A stretch of DNA of 64,000 nt. Source: Amycolatopsis palatopharyngis. GTDB lineage: Bacteria > Actinomycetota > Actinomycetes > Mycobacteriales > Pseudonocardiaceae. The stretch covers positions 78,725 through 142,724 of the forward strand of contig NZ_PQHZ01000015.1 in assembly GCF_003385185.1 (NCBI RefSeq), written 5' to 3'. Made by a program: the position numbers and the translations under genes. Shown here in pieces: positions 48,900 to 57,558 of the stretch. Position 1 is the stretch's first letter. Each line of letters starts with the position of its first letter. The notes beneath the pieces were generated by a model. That model saw only the letters and a list, made by a program, of their open reading frames with translations. It made no database searches and was not told where the DNA came from.

Positions 48900-49675
48900 C
48901 ACGAGCGAACCACCCCATCCAATTCTGGCCTTACGTCAGCAGCTGCGGGTACCCGGCCTGGGCGATTGCGCAACCGGGTCCAGGAAACCTGCAGCAGCCT
49001 GGTTGCCAGCATCAGCAGCATGGCCAGCTCGAGCACGAACAGCAGTCGCTGGATCAGCCCGGAGTAGGCACGAAAGTCGGTGGCAGGGGGAAAGGTGATC
49101 CACGGCAGCAGGTCGGGTAGCCGGGCGAGCAGGTAGGCCACCGCGAGGGTCGCGGCGCCCAAAGCGAGCCTGCGCACCCCCCGCCCTGTTGCCGCCCACT
49201 CCGGCTGGCCGCGCAGGCTGCGGCCGAGTGCCAGTCCGGCCAGCGGGAGGCTCACGAACAGCGAGGCGCCCGCGAACTGGTGGATGAGCCCGTGCACGCT
49301 CTCGACCTGCGGTGCGTTGTCGGTCGGGAACACGGCACACAGCACGAGTCCGAGGCACCACACACCGAACAGTGTGGTGGCGGCAGGTCCGATCCGCACG
49401 CGAAGCTGAGCCAGCCCGAGCAGGATCGTCAGTGTGGCCAGTGCCAGCACCGACAGCGTCGCGGCGAACACCTCGGCACCGCGCTCGGTGAAGACGTAGT
49501 AACTCACCGCGCGCGACAGGGGGTTCACCTCGTGCACGAACCGAACGTTGAGGTAGGTCATGGCCACCAGCGAGCGGACGAGACCGACCAGGGACATGAG
49601 CGCCAGCAGGCAAGCCAGAACCGAGAACACCCCGAGCCACCGCGCGCGCCGCGCCTGCGTCCGATCGCCGCCCAT
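48899..49675 (-). CDS. DUF998 integral membrane protein
   Basis: A 258-residue protein with six hydrophobic helices. Its DUF998 features include LVAMTYLNVRFVHEVNPLSR in the first half, VWCLGLVLCAVFPTDNAPQV and ESVHGLIHQFAGASLFVSLP in the middle and LIQRLLFVLELAMLLMLATR near the end. The histidines in VHGLIHQ are conserved in the family as I remember it. The function is unknown. The ATG is at 49675, and it leads a two-gene unit with the DMT-type transporter. Confidence 0.8.
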   Translation of the reverse strand: MGGDRTQARRARWLGVFSVLACLLALMSLVGLVRSLVAMTYLNVRFVHEVNPLSRAVSYYVFTERGAEVFAATLSVLALATLTILLGLAQLRVRIGPAATTLFGVWCLGLVLCAVFPTDNAPQVESVHGLIHQFAGASLFVSLPLAGLALGRSLRGQPEWAATGRGVRRLALGAATLAVAYLLARLPDLLPWITFPPATDFRAYSGLIQRLLFVLELAMLLMLATRLLQVSWTRLRNRPGRVPAAADVRPELDGVVRS

Positions 49676-49777
49676 CAGTCCCCCCTGGCTGTGAGGCTCC
49701 TGTGAAGTCCAACGCCTTGATCATCCCCGCTGTTCCCTGAGAACCCCCTGATAACCCCACAACCCCAAGCCAAAGCC

Positions 49778-49867
49778 CTCGCACTTTCCCGGGAAAGCGC
49801 GAGCCGTGCGGGGCAAAGCACCTGGACACGGGGGGTGGGGTTGCGCGCTTTCCCGGGAAAGTGCGAG
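49778..49867. repeat. Palindromic repeat, copies 2 and 3 as a pair
   Basis: Copy 2 (49778-49803) and copy 3 (49843-49867) both centre on CTTTCCCGGGAAAG with flanks CTCGCA or GCGCG and GTGCGAG or CGCGAG. Each has one mismatched pair in its arms. They are 64 bp apart centre to centre in the 296-bp gap between the DUF998 gene and sugC. The rest of this gap holds the sugC terminator. Confidence 0.85.
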
Positions 49868-49891
49868 GTGGGGTGGCGCGGGTGCTGCTAA

Positions 49892-49936
49892 CGAAGGTGG
49901 CCTTGGGTACGGATGATGTACCCAAGGCCACCTTCG
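49892..49936 (-). terminator. Terminator hairpin of the sugar transporter operon
   Basis: A perfect 19-bp stem, CGAAGGTGGCCTTGGGTAC (49892-49910) with its reverse complement at 49918-49936, and a 7-base loop. It lies 36 bp beyond the sugC stop. There is no T-run, but stem strength and place fit a factor-independent terminator in a high-GC genome. Confidence 0.7.
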
Positions 49937-49971
49937 GCTCGTGATCGGTGCACGCCCCTCGGGGCGCCGCC

Positions 49972-51153
49972 TCAGCCCGCGTAGGTGAGGTTCTTGCCCG
50001 AGGAGGGATCGAACAGCTGCAGTTTCTCCGCGTCGAACCAGATGTCCAGGTTCTCCCCCTCCCGCGCACCGGACTCCGCCGACAACCGGGTGACGATCTG
50101 CGACCCGCTGGCAGGGACATCTGCCGAGCCCGCGTCGGCGGCGAGTTCGGCCAGCTCGGCGGAGCTGGCCAGTTCGCCCTCGATGGTGAAGTGGGCGTAC
50201 TTCTCCGAACCCATCGACTCCAGCACGTCCACCTGAGCCGCGAACACCGCTCCCCGCTGCCTGGCGTGCGCCTCGACCAGCGCCGCGTCCTCGAAGTGTT
50301 CGGGACGTACACCGGCGATGACCTCGCGGGGCGCGTTCGCGGCCTCGGCCAGCCGCCGCACACGATCCGGCAGCAGCACCTGACCCAGCGGACTGTTCAG
50401 CTGCCCCTGCTCCAGGGTGGCCGGGACGAAGTTCATCGAAGGTGAACCGATGAACCCGGCCACGAACAGGTTCGCGGGCTGCTCGTAGAGGAACTGCGGC
50501 GACCCGATCTGCTGCACGTGCCCGGCCCGCAGCACCACGACGCGATCCCCGAGGGTCATCGCCTCGGTCTGATCGTGGGTCACGTACAGGGTGGTGGTGC
50601 CCAGCTGCTTCTGCAGTTTCGACACCGAGGTCCGCATCTGACCGCGCAGCTTCGCATCCAGATTGGACAGTGGCTCGTCCATCAGGAACGCCTTGGGACT
50701 ACGAACGATCGCCCGGCCCATCGCCACCCGCTGCCGCTGACCACCGGAGAGGTTCGCCGGCTTACGGTCCAGGTGTGGCACGAGGTCCAGCACCCGCGCT
50801 GCCTCATCTACTTTCGCCTTGACCGTGGGATCGTCCACTTTGGCCAATCGCAGCGGGAAGGCCATGTTCTCCCGCACGCTCATATGCGGATACAGCGCAT
50901 ACGACTGGAAGACCATCGCGATGTCGCGATCCTTCGGAGCCCGCTCGTTCATCCGCTGACCGTCGATGCGCAGCTCGCCGTCGGAGATGTCCTCCAGCCC
51001 GGCCACCATGTTCAGCGTCGTGGACTTCCCGCAGCCGGATGGCCCGACCAGGATGATGAACTCGCCGTCGGCGATCTCGATGTTGACGTCCGATACCGCC
51101 ACCGCGCCGTCGGGGTACCGCTTGCTCACACTGTCCAGAACGATCTCAGCCAT
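49972..51153 (-). CDS. sugC: Trehalose importer ATP-binding protein SugC
   Basis: A 393-residue ABC ATPase of the MalK/UgpC/SugC type. Walker A GPSGCGKST, Q-loop VFQSYALYPHMSVRENMAF, signature NLSGGQRQRVAMGRAI, Walker B KAFLMDEPLSNLDAKLR, H-loop TLYVTHDQTEAM. A C-terminal regulatory OB domain (about 240-393) includes VIAGVRPEHFEDA. It drives sugar import with SugA and SugB in the membrane; in Mycobacterium the substrate is trehalose released from the cell envelope. It is separated from sugB by 179 bp, unlike the overlapping junctions upstream, and followed by a strong terminator. Confidence 0.93.
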   Translation of the reverse strand: MAEIVLDSVSKRYPDGAVAVSDVNIEIADGEFIILVGPSGCGKSTTLNMVAGLEDISDGELRIDGQRMNERAPKDRDIAMVFQSYALYPHMSVRENMAFPLRLAKVDDPTVKAKVDEAARVLDLVPHLDRKPANLSGGQRQRVAMGRAIVRSPKAFLMDEPLSNLDAKLRGQMRTSVSKLQKQLGTTTLYVTHDQTEAMTLGDRVVVLRAGHVQQIGSPQFLYEQPANLFVAGFIGSPSMNFVPATLEQGQLNSPLGQVLLPDRVRRLAEAANAPREVIAGVRPEHFEDAALVEAHARQRGAVFAAQVDVLESMGSEKYAHFTIEGELASSAELAELAADAGSADVPASGSQIVTRLSAESGAREGENLDIWFDAEKLQLFDPSSGKNLTYAG

Positions 51154-51332
51154 GCTCTACCCCTTTGTCTGCGAGATGCGCGATCGCATATGCGTAGACG
51201 GACCGCGACTATCGACTATGGCGTGCTTCCCGGAGCGGGCGCTCCGCCTCCACATATGCGAGCCCTTCGGGCGGGGCGCATCCGCCAAGTGCCCCAGGGA
51301 ATTCGCCGCGAACTCGGTTAATGGCATTGTTC
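51154..51332 (-). other. 179-bp structured insert between sugB and sugC
   Basis: CGGAGC-GGGC-GCTCCG forms a 6-bp stem with tetraloop (51231-51246), a further CCC-TTC-GGG stem follows, and CATATGCG occurs twice (51187-51194, 51253-51260), the first within the palindrome CGCATATGCG. A minus-strand frame of 56 codons from ATG covers almost all of it (ends RSRISQTKG) but has no family resemblance. It could be an intra-operon regulatory RNA or an inserted repeat. Confidence 0.4.
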
Positions 51333-52172
51333 TCAGCCCTTCACCGCGCCTGAAGTCAACCCCGCGACGATGCGACGCTGAAAGAACAACACGAACACGA
51401 TGATCGGAATGGTGATCACGACGGCGGCCGCCGCGATACTGCCGGTCGGGTCCTCGAACTGCGAGGCTCCGGTGAAGAACGACAGTGCCGCGGGCACGGT
51501 CCGGGACGCCTCCGTCGACGTCAACGAGATCGCGAACAGGAAGTCGTTCCAGCAGAAGATGAACACCAGGATCGCCGTCGTGAACACCCCCGGCGCCGCC
51601 AGTGGCGCGATCACCCGCCGGAACGCCTGCGCCGGGGTCGCCCCGTCCATCTTCGCCGCCTTCTCCAGCTCCCACGGGATCTCCCGGAAGAACGCCGAGA
51701 GCGTGTAGATCGCCAGCGGCAGCGCGAAGGTGATGTAAGGCAGGATCAGCCCCGGCCAGGTGTCGAACAACCCGAGCCCACGCTCGATGTTGAACAGCGG
51801 CGTCACCAGCGACACCTGTGGAAACATCGCGATCAGCAGCGAAACCCCCACCAGCGCCCGTTTCCCGGGGAAATCGAGCCGTGCGATCGCGTAGGCGGCC
51901 ATGGTCCCGAGGACCACGGCGATCAGCGTCGCGATCAGCGCGATACCGATCGAGTTGATCAACGCCCGGATGAACTCGTTGGTGGCGAAGATGTCCGCAT
52001 AGTTCTGCCATGTCCACTCGGTCGGGATGAACTTGCCGTCGGTCAGTGTTTCGGCCGACTTGAACGACAGCGACACGATCCACAACACCGGTATCAGCGC
52101 GTACGCCAGCACCGCGAGGTCAACCAGGCCCCATCGGACCTTCCGGCCCGTCGTCACCGCACCCATCACCAT
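51333..52172 (-). CDS. sugB: Sugar ABC transporter permease SugB
   Basis: A 279-residue permease of the MalG class with six membrane helices. The EAA loop is [26 protein letters not shown]. The N-terminus ([20 protein letters not shown]) starts the first helix, and the long periplasmic loop [20 protein letters not shown] is typical. It pairs with SugA to form the channel. The ATG shares a base with the sugA stop (TGATG). It closely follows the mycobacterial sugB layout. Confidence 0.92.
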   Translation of the reverse strand: MVMGAVTTGRKVRWGLVDLAVLAYALIPVLWIVSLSFKSAETLTDGKFIPTEWTWQNYADIFATNEFIRALINSIGIALIATLIAVVLGTMAAYAIARLDFPGKRALVGVSLLIAMFPQVSLVTPLFNIERGLGLFDTWPGLILPYITFALPLAIYTLSAFFREIPWELEKAAKMDGATPAQAFRRVIAPLAAPGVFTTAILVFIFCWNDFLFAISLTSTEASRTVPAALSFFTGASQFEDPTGSIAAAAVVITIPIIVFVLFFQRRIVAGLTSGAVKG

Positions 52173-53116
52173 CAGCGCTTCCCTCCCTGGTCAGATCCGG
52201 GTGCTGCCGTGCCGAACAGCTTGATGAACACGAACGCGATGATCGCCACTGTCAGGAAGATCAGCACGGACATCGCCGAGCCGATCCCGAGGTTCAGCCC
52301 CTTGATCAGGTTGTTGTACGTCTGCATGGACACCGACGACGTCTCGTTCGCCCCGTTGGTGAGGACGAAGATGTTGTCGAAGATCCGGAAGGCGTCCAGT
52401 GTCCGGAACAGCAGCGCGACCAGGATGGCCGGCTTCATCACCGGGACCATCACCTTGATGAACCGCTGCCACGCGTTCGCGCCGTCCATGGACGCCGCCT
52501 TCAGCAGGTCGTCCGGCACCAGCGCCAGCCCCGCCATGAGCAACAACGCCATGAACGGCGTCGTCTTCCAGACCTCGGCCAGCACGATGATCGCCAGCGA
52601 CGGCAGCCGTTCGGTCAGCAGTGCCGCTTCGGGTGCGATGAGGTTGGCGAGATAGCCCGTGTCCGGTGTCCAGGCGTAGTACCAGGAGAAGGCCGCCACG
52701 ACGGTGACGATGCCGTACGGGATAAGTGACACCGTGCGCACCAGGCCGCGACCGACGAGGGTTCGGTGCATGATCAACGCCAGTGTCATGCCCAGAACCA
52801 GCTCGATCGCCACGGAGACGATGGTCAGGCCCATGGTGGTGGCGAATGCCGTCCACCAGTACGAGTTCGACAGCACCGCGGCGTAGTTGTCGAACCCGAT
52901 GAACTCCTGCTCGGCCGGGAATCTCAGGTCGTAGCGCTGCAGGGACAACCAGATCGAGTAGACGATCGGCCACCCGGTGACGGCCAGCATCACCAGTGCC
53001 GCGGGGGCGCAGAGCAACCAACCCAGCTTGCGTTCGGCCTTCTTTCCCTCGCTCAGCACCGACTTCTTCTTGGTCGCCAGCGTCGCCGCCGCGACCTCGC
53101 CCACTGACTGGCTCAC
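52172..53116 (-). CDS. sugA: Sugar ABC transporter permease SugA
   Basis: A 314-residue permease of the MalF class with a cytoplasmic N-terminal extension ([18 protein letters not shown]) and six membrane helices. The EAA loop reads [25 protein letters not shown]. The periplasmic loop [24 protein letters not shown] segment (seen as [20 protein letters not shown]) is characteristic of sugar permeases. It overlaps lpqY upstream (ATGA) and sugB downstream, so the three are co-translated. Confidence 0.92.
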   Translation of the reverse strand: MSQSVGEVAAATLATKKKSVLSEGKKAERKLGWLLCAPAALVMLAVTGWPIVYSIWLSLQRYDLRFPAEQEFIGFDNYAAVLSNSYWWTAFATTMGLTIVSVAIELVLGMTLALIMHRTLVGRGLVRTVSLIPYGIVTVVAAFSWYYAWTPDTGYLANLIAPEAALLTERLPSLAIIVLAEVWKTTPFMALLLMAGLALVPDDLLKAASMDGANAWQRFIKVMVPVMKPAILVALLFRTLDAFRIFDNIFVLTNGANETSSVSMQTYNNLIKGLNLGIGSAMSVLIFLTVAIIAFVFIKLFGTAAPGSDQGGKR

Positions 53117-54480
53117 GGGATGACCCCCTGGGAGTTCAGCGCCGCGGTCAGCTGTTCACGCAGTTCCTCGGCGGTCGCTTGCGGATCGATGGCCGACGGC
53201 GGGGAAAGGATCTCGGCCATCACGGTGGACAGGTTCTGGTAGGCAGGGGTGAGCGGGCGCACGGCCGCGTCCTTGAGTGCCTCCAGGATCGTGTCCTTCA
53301 TCGGGTACTGATCGACCATCGTCGGGTTCTCCTCCGGGTCGGCAGGCAACGAGGGATCGAGCGGCTCCGGGTCGGTGTAGACCGTCTCGATACTCGGTGG
53401 CACACCGTCCTTCAGCGCGGAGAACTTCTGGCTCTCGGGGCTACGCAGGCACAGCGCCGCCTCGAAGGCCTCCGGCTTGTGCTGCGAGTAGGCGCTGACC
53501 GCGAGGTCGTAGCCACCGATGGTGACTCGGCTCGGCATGCCGGGAACGACAGAGGGATAGCGCGCCCACTTGAAGTGGGCCACGTCCTCCGGCGGCATCT
53601 CCTGGACGAAGGACGGGTAGACGAATGGCCAGTTCAGCTCGAAAGCCGCCTCGCCGTCCTGGAACGCACGCCGGACCTCGTCCTCCTTCTGGTTGGTCAG
53701 CGACGGATTGGTCACGCCCGAAGTGCTGACCCGCCGCAGCAACTCGAGGGCCCGCACCGCACCCTCGTCCAGCACCACCGACTGCCCGTCCTCGGACAGG
53801 ATCCGCCCGCCAGCCGATTCGACGAGGGTGTTGAAGACGACGACGAGTCCTTCGTACTGCGCTCCGGTGAAGACGATCTGATAGGGCTTGCCCTCGGCCT
53901 TGAGTCGCTGCGCCTCGGTGATCATCTCGTCCCAGGTCTCCGGCGGCTTGGGCGTGAGCCGGTCGTCGTACCAGAGCAGCTGTACGTTCGTGTTCTTGGT
54001 CGCGGCGTAGAGCTTTCCGTCCCACTGCGCGGTTTCCAGCGGCCCCTGCAACACGTTGCGCTCGGCGATCGCCTTGTTCTCGCCGGTCCATTCCTCGATC
54101 CAGCCGGCCTCGGCGAATTCCGGCACCCAGGTCACATCGAGCCCGAGGATGTCGAGCGCCTCGTCCTCCGCGGCGAGCCTGCGGACCATCTGCTCGCGCT
54201 GCCCGTCGGCACCACGAGGCAGCTTGTTGTAGACGATCTCGTAGCGGCCGTTCGCCTCCGCGTTGCAGTTGTCGACGACGGTCTGCAGGTTCTCCTCTGG
54301 CGCGTAGTACAAGTTGATCTTGAGGCCGTCGTCGGTTCCACACGCCGTGAGCATTCCGGCGGACATGACCACGGCGCCGAGCGCGGCGGTCACTTTCCCC
54401 GGCGAACGTCCACCCCGGATCGCCCGGCCGCGCGACCGGTGTCGCCCCGCGAGCGAGGCAACGACATCGGATTTCCCCAT
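53113..54480 (-). CDS. lpqY: Trehalose-binding lipoprotein LpqY
   Basis: A 455-residue substrate-binding lipoprotein. The signal has a long basic n-region and lipobox in VVMSAGMLTACGTDDG. The mature protein is a two-lobed cluster-1 sugar-binding fold: INLYYAPEENLQTVVDNCNA, DILGLDVTWVPEFAEAGWIE, KNTNVQLLWYDDRLTPKPPE, FELNWPFVYPSFVQEMPPED. The LpqY-SugABC name rests on gene order (lpqY-sugA-sugB-sugC near the general stress and mrp genes, as in Mycobacterium) and overall resemblance. In Mycobacterium the system recycles trehalose. The ATG at 54480 follows AAGGAGACG; a longer frame upstream lacks a signal. Confidence 0.9.
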   Translation of the reverse strand: MGKSDVVASLAGRHRSRGRAIRGGRSPGKVTAALGAVVMSAGMLTACGTDDGLKINLYYAPEENLQTVVDNCNAEANGRYEIVYNKLPRGADGQREQMVRRLAAEDEALDILGLDVTWVPEFAEAGWIEEWTGENKAIAERNVLQGPLETAQWDGKLYAATKNTNVQLLWYDDRLTPKPPETWDEMITEAQRLKAEGKPYQIVFTGAQYEGLVVVFNTLVESAGGRILSEDGQSVVLDEGAVRALELLRRVSTSGVTNPSLTNQKEDEVRRAFQDGEAAFELNWPFVYPSFVQEMPPEDVAHFKWARYPSVVPGMPSRVTIGGYDLAVSAYSQHKPEAFEAALCLRSPESQKFSALKDGVPPSIETVYTDPEPLDPSLPADPEENPTMVDQYPMKDTILEALKDAAVRPLTPAYQNLSTVMAEILSPPSAIDPQATAEELREQLTAALNSQGVIP

Positions 54481-54618
54481 CGCGTCTCCTTCCCAGTGCG
54501 CACGCGGCAGCGCGGGCGCCCGGTGGAGACGCCCCGGCACAGAGGGAAGGACCGTGCCAGCACCCCGTCGTGCAGACGAGCCGGACGGCACGACTGCGCC
54601 GACCGATCGGTGCGGAGC

Positions 54619-54647
54619 AACTTATTCCTGCGGATGGGCCGAAGCAA
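54619..54647 (-). promoter_or_regulatory. Candidate promoter of lpqY-sugABC
   Basis: On the minus strand, TTGCTT (54647-54642), a 17-bp spacer and TAAGTT (54624-54619) resemble a sigma-70-class promoter about 140 bp before the lpqY start. The whole gap 54481-54792 (312 bp) contains no gene; its AT-rich patch at 54600-54730 is the likely control region. Confidence 0.35.
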
Positions 54648-54792
54648 GCAGGAGCGGTAACGATTCAGCGGGATGGCACCGATGTCGGTAATTTTGCCCA
54701 GAGCTTGATCCGGTAATCGGGTGATTGACGGTCCACATGTCGCCTGCGGTCCGCTGCTCACCTATCTGCGGAACCCGCGCAACACGAATGGA

Positions 54793-55323
54793 TCAACTGA
54801 TGGATCCCGGCGAGCGCATCGCGAGTTTCGCCAGCAGGTCCCGGCCCTGTTCGGCATTGCGCGGCTGGCAGAGCACGTCGTACCGCCCGGCCACCAACTG
54901 ACTGGCTGAGGAGAAGTCCCTGCGCCCGCGCGTCGAGGCGTAGCTGATCGCCGCGAACACGAGCCCGAAGAGCACACCGGAGAGCAGGCCGACCAGAATC
55001 GGCGCGTATCCCACGCCCTCACCGCCGAACATTCCGAGCAGCAGACCGACGAACAGACCGAACCAGGCCCCGGACACCGCACCGGTGCCGAGCACCTTTC
55101 CCCAGGAGAGCCGCCCGATGACTCGCTCGACGAGCATCAGGTCGACACCGACGATGGTTACGTCCTGCACGGCGAAATCCTTGTCGGCGAGGTAATCGAC
55201 CGCGCGCTGCGCTTCCTCGTACGTCTCGTAGGAGCCGATCGGCCATCCGGTCGGCGGAGTCGGCAGCCGTGGCTGCCCACCCTGCGAACGTCCAGCGGAC
55301 GAGAAGGGACCGGTCACCGTCAT
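54793..55323 (-). CDS. General stress protein (YflT/GSP26-like) with membrane helices
   Basis: A 176-residue protein. GWPIGSYETYEEAQRAVDYL and DKDFAVQDVTIVGVDLMLVE form the heat-induced YflT-like domain. It is followed by two membrane helices (VSGAWFGLFVGLLLGMFGGE; PILVGLLSGVLFGLVFAAIS) and a soluble end (GRYDVLCQPRNAEQGRDLLA). It matches Rv1234, which sits beside lpqY in Mycobacterium. I prefer the ATG at 55323 to the GTG one codon earlier. The role is unknown; it is named for stress induction in the family. Confidence 0.85.
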   Translation of the reverse strand: MTVTGPFSSAGRSQGGQPRLPTPPTGWPIGSYETYEEAQRAVDYLADKDFAVQDVTIVGVDLMLVERVIGRLSWGKVLGTGAVSGAWFGLFVGLLLGMFGGEGVGYAPILVGLLSGVLFGLVFAAISYASTRGRRDFSSASQLVAGRYDVLCQPRNAEQGRDLLAKLAMRSPGSIS

Positions 55324-55487
55324 CACCCATGCCTAGTTTGTTCACCGACGTTTCCATCCTGCCAACGTCGATATAACCACGCGAGCCTGGAGGGGCCGCA
55401 CACGGTGAGCAGAACGACAGCGGGGCCACTTGAATTCGAGAACGGGGCCGTACCCGGAGGGCACGACCCCGTTCGTCTCGCCTGTGG

Positions 55488-56030
55488 CTACTCGGCGACC
55501 GTGATATCCACGGTCACGGCCTTCTGCGCGTCGCCGAGCACTCCCTCGTTGCCCTTCGAGGTCGCCTCGACTCGATCCTCGGCGACGCCCTGTGCGACCA
55601 GTTCGTCCCGCACCGCATCGGCGCGCTCCTGCCCGAGCTGCATGGCCTTGTCGGCGTCCTCGTACCCGGCGGTCCCCACCACCTTGAGTTTCGCGTCCTC
55701 GTCGGCCGAGGCCGCCTCGCCCACCTGCTGCAGCGCCTGCTTGGCATCCTCGGTCAGCTCCGCGCTCTGCGCCTCGAAGGTGATCGGTGTGGCCTGCAGG
55801 ATTTCGTCGAGTTTCGCCTGCAGCCCGCCCTGCGCGCCGCTTTCCGTACCGTCGGCCGCACCGGATTCCGCGCTGCTCGGCGCGGCGGACGGCATCTCAC
55901 TGGCGGCTGTCGTGGGTGCGGGATTCTCCGCGCCGGAGTCCTGCCCCTGACCGTCCTCGCCACACCCCGTCACAGCGGCGAGCGTGAACGCGGCGATAGC
56001 AACTCCCCGCAATGCTGTCCGTCGCACCAT
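55488..56030 (-). CDS. Lipoprotein with OmpA/BON-like domain
   Basis: A 180-residue exported lipoprotein: signal and lipobox in GVAIAAFTLAAVTGCGEDGQ, a 45-residue Ala/Ser/Glu-rich linker, then ITFEAQSAELTEDAKQALQQ, VGEAASADEDAKLKVVGTAG and LGQERADAVRDELVAQGVAE. This last part is the C-terminal OmpA-like pattern (F...S..L..., then G-x-A/T...; L...RA..V...L). The family normally binds peptidoglycan, so it probably ties envelope layers together. It stands alone; the gap of 294 bp after it (toward the dehydrogenase) holds only short hairpins. Confidence 0.78.
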   Translation of the reverse strand: MVRRTALRGVAIAAFTLAAVTGCGEDGQGQDSGAENPAPTTAASEMPSAAPSSAESGAADGTESGAQGGLQAKLDEILQATPITFEAQSAELTEDAKQALQQVGEAASADEDAKLKVVGTAGYEDADKAMQLGQERADAVRDELVAQGVAEDRVEATSKGNEGVLGDAQKAVTVDITVAE

Positions 56031-56278
56031 TGGTCCTCCTCCTGCATCGCTTAACGAACTCCCCTCGCGCGGCGGACCGTAACCCCGCGTGGATCACTGC
56101 GACACTCGGAGAGCACGTGCGCTCGGAAGGCGACATATGCGCCGAGACCCGCGGTAGCAACGGAAGAAGCACAGAACTGCGGTCTTCCCCCTAAAGCGTG
56201 GCTGTCAGCGGGCGCCGCTTTCACGACGCGCTGATCACCGGCGCCCCGTTACTCATCGACAGAGCGACACTCTTGCAC

Positions 56279-56295
56279 CACAGGGTGAACCTGTG
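56279..56295 (-). terminator. Hairpin after the acyl-CoA dehydrogenase gene
   Basis: CACAGG (56279-56284), 5-base loop, CCTGTG (56290-56295), about 30 bp past the dehydrogenase stop. A second short stem, CGTCC with GGACG, lies between it and the gene. Weak but well placed. Confidence 0.35.
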
Positions 56296-56324
56296 CGGAC
56301 GTCGTCCCTTTTGGACGTTTCCGC

Positions 56325-57521
56325 TCAGCCTCGGGACTTGTAGTCGCGCAGCAGCCCGCGACTGATGATGGTCTTCTGGATCTCGCTGGTGCCCTCGCCG
56401 ATGAGCAGGAAGGGTGCCTCACGCATGAGGCGCTCGATCTCGTACTCCTTCGAATAACCGTAGCCACCGTGGATGCGGAACGCCTCCTGGGTGACCTCGG
56501 CGCAGTACTCGCTGGCGATCAGCTTCGCCATTCCCGCCTCGACGTCGTTACGGGCGCCGGTGTCCTTCAACCGGGCTGCGTTGACCATCATCAGGTGCGC
56601 GGCCTCGACCTTGGTGGCCATCTCGGCGAGCTTGAACGCGATCGCCTGGTGCTCGGCGATCGGCTTGCCGAACGTCTGGCGCTGCTGCGCGTACTCCACA
56701 GCCAGCTCGAAGGCGCGAATGGCGATCCCGCAGGCCCGCGCCGCGACGTTCACGCGGCCGACCTCGATACCGTCCATCATGTACGAGAAGCCCTTGCCCG
56801 GCTGCTCGCCGAGCACCATGTCCGCGCCGACGCGGAAGCCGTCGAACACGGCCTCGGTGGTGTCGACGCCCTTGTAGCCCATCTTGTCGATCTTGCCGGG
56901 GATGGTGAGCCCGGGAGCCACCTCGCCGAAGCCCTCCGGCTTCTCGACCAGGAACGTGGTCAGGTTCTGGTGCGCCTTTTGCGCGCCCTCGTCCGTCCGG
57001 ACCAGCAGCGCGATCAGGTTAGAGCTGCCGCCATTGGTCAGCCACATCTTCGAGCCGTCGATGACGTATTCGTCGCCGTCCCGCTTCGCCTTGGTCTTGA
57101 TCGCCGCGACGTCGGAGCCCAGATCGGGCTCGGACATCGAGAACGAGCCGCGCACCTCGCCGGTGGCCATCCGGGGCAGGAAGTGCTTCTTCTGCTCCTC
57201 CGTGCCGTGCCGGGAGATCATGTGCGCCACGATGAAGTGGGTGTTGATCACGCCGGACACGCTCATCCAGCCACGGGCGATCTCCTCCACCACCAGCGCG
57301 TAGGTCAGCAGCGACTCACCCAGCCCGCCGTACTCCTCGGGAATGGTGATCCCGAACAGGCCCATCTCCTTCATGCCGGCGACGATGTCGGCCGGGTACT
57401 CGTCAGCGTGCTCGAGTTCCTGGGCGTGCGGGATGACCTCCTTGTCCACGAACGAACGGACCGTGGCGAGGATCTCGGTCTGCACTTCGGTCAAACCGGC
57501 GGTCTGGGCAAGGCGGGCCAT
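56325..57521 (-). CDS. Acyl-CoA dehydrogenase
   Basis: A 398-residue flavoenzyme with full acyl-CoA dehydrogenase architecture. The helical N-domain is followed by ITIPEEYGGLGESLLTYALV, the FAD/substrate strand domain has GSFSMSEPDLGSDVAAIKTK and KMWLTNGGSSNLIALLVRTD, and the C-terminal helices include MMDGIEVGRVNVAARACGIA and IHGGYGYSKEYEIERLMREA. It oxidises acyl-CoA to enoyl-CoA with FAD. The chain length cannot be read. The ATG at 57521 follows AGGAG. It is monocistronic by spacing; the slipin gene ends 37 bp upstream. Confidence 0.92.
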   Translation of the reverse strand: MARLAQTAGLTEVQTEILATVRSFVDKEVIPHAQELEHADEYPADIVAGMKEMGLFGITIPEEYGGLGESLLTYALVVEEIARGWMSVSGVINTHFIVAHMISRHGTEEQKKHFLPRMATGEVRGSFSMSEPDLGSDVAAIKTKAKRDGDEYVIDGSKMWLTNGGSSNLIALLVRTDEGAQKAHQNLTTFLVEKPEGFGEVAPGLTIPGKIDKMGYKGVDTTEAVFDGFRVGADMVLGEQPGKGFSYMMDGIEVGRVNVAARACGIAIRAFELAVEYAQQRQTFGKPIAEHQAIAFKLAEMATKVEAAHLMMVNAARLKDTGARNDVEAGMAKLIASEYCAEVTQEAFRIHGGYGYSKEYEIERLMREAPFLLIGEGTSEIQKTIISRGLLRDYKSRG

Positions 57522-57558
57522 TCGTGCTCCTGGTCATCTGCTCGCGGCGCTGGCTGGG

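Noticed and set aside
51157..52083. Long open frame antisense-shifted through sugB into the sugB-sugC gap
   Set aside because: Most of it is an out-of-frame shadow of sugB. Only the last 56 codons lie in the gap, and they show no family likeness.
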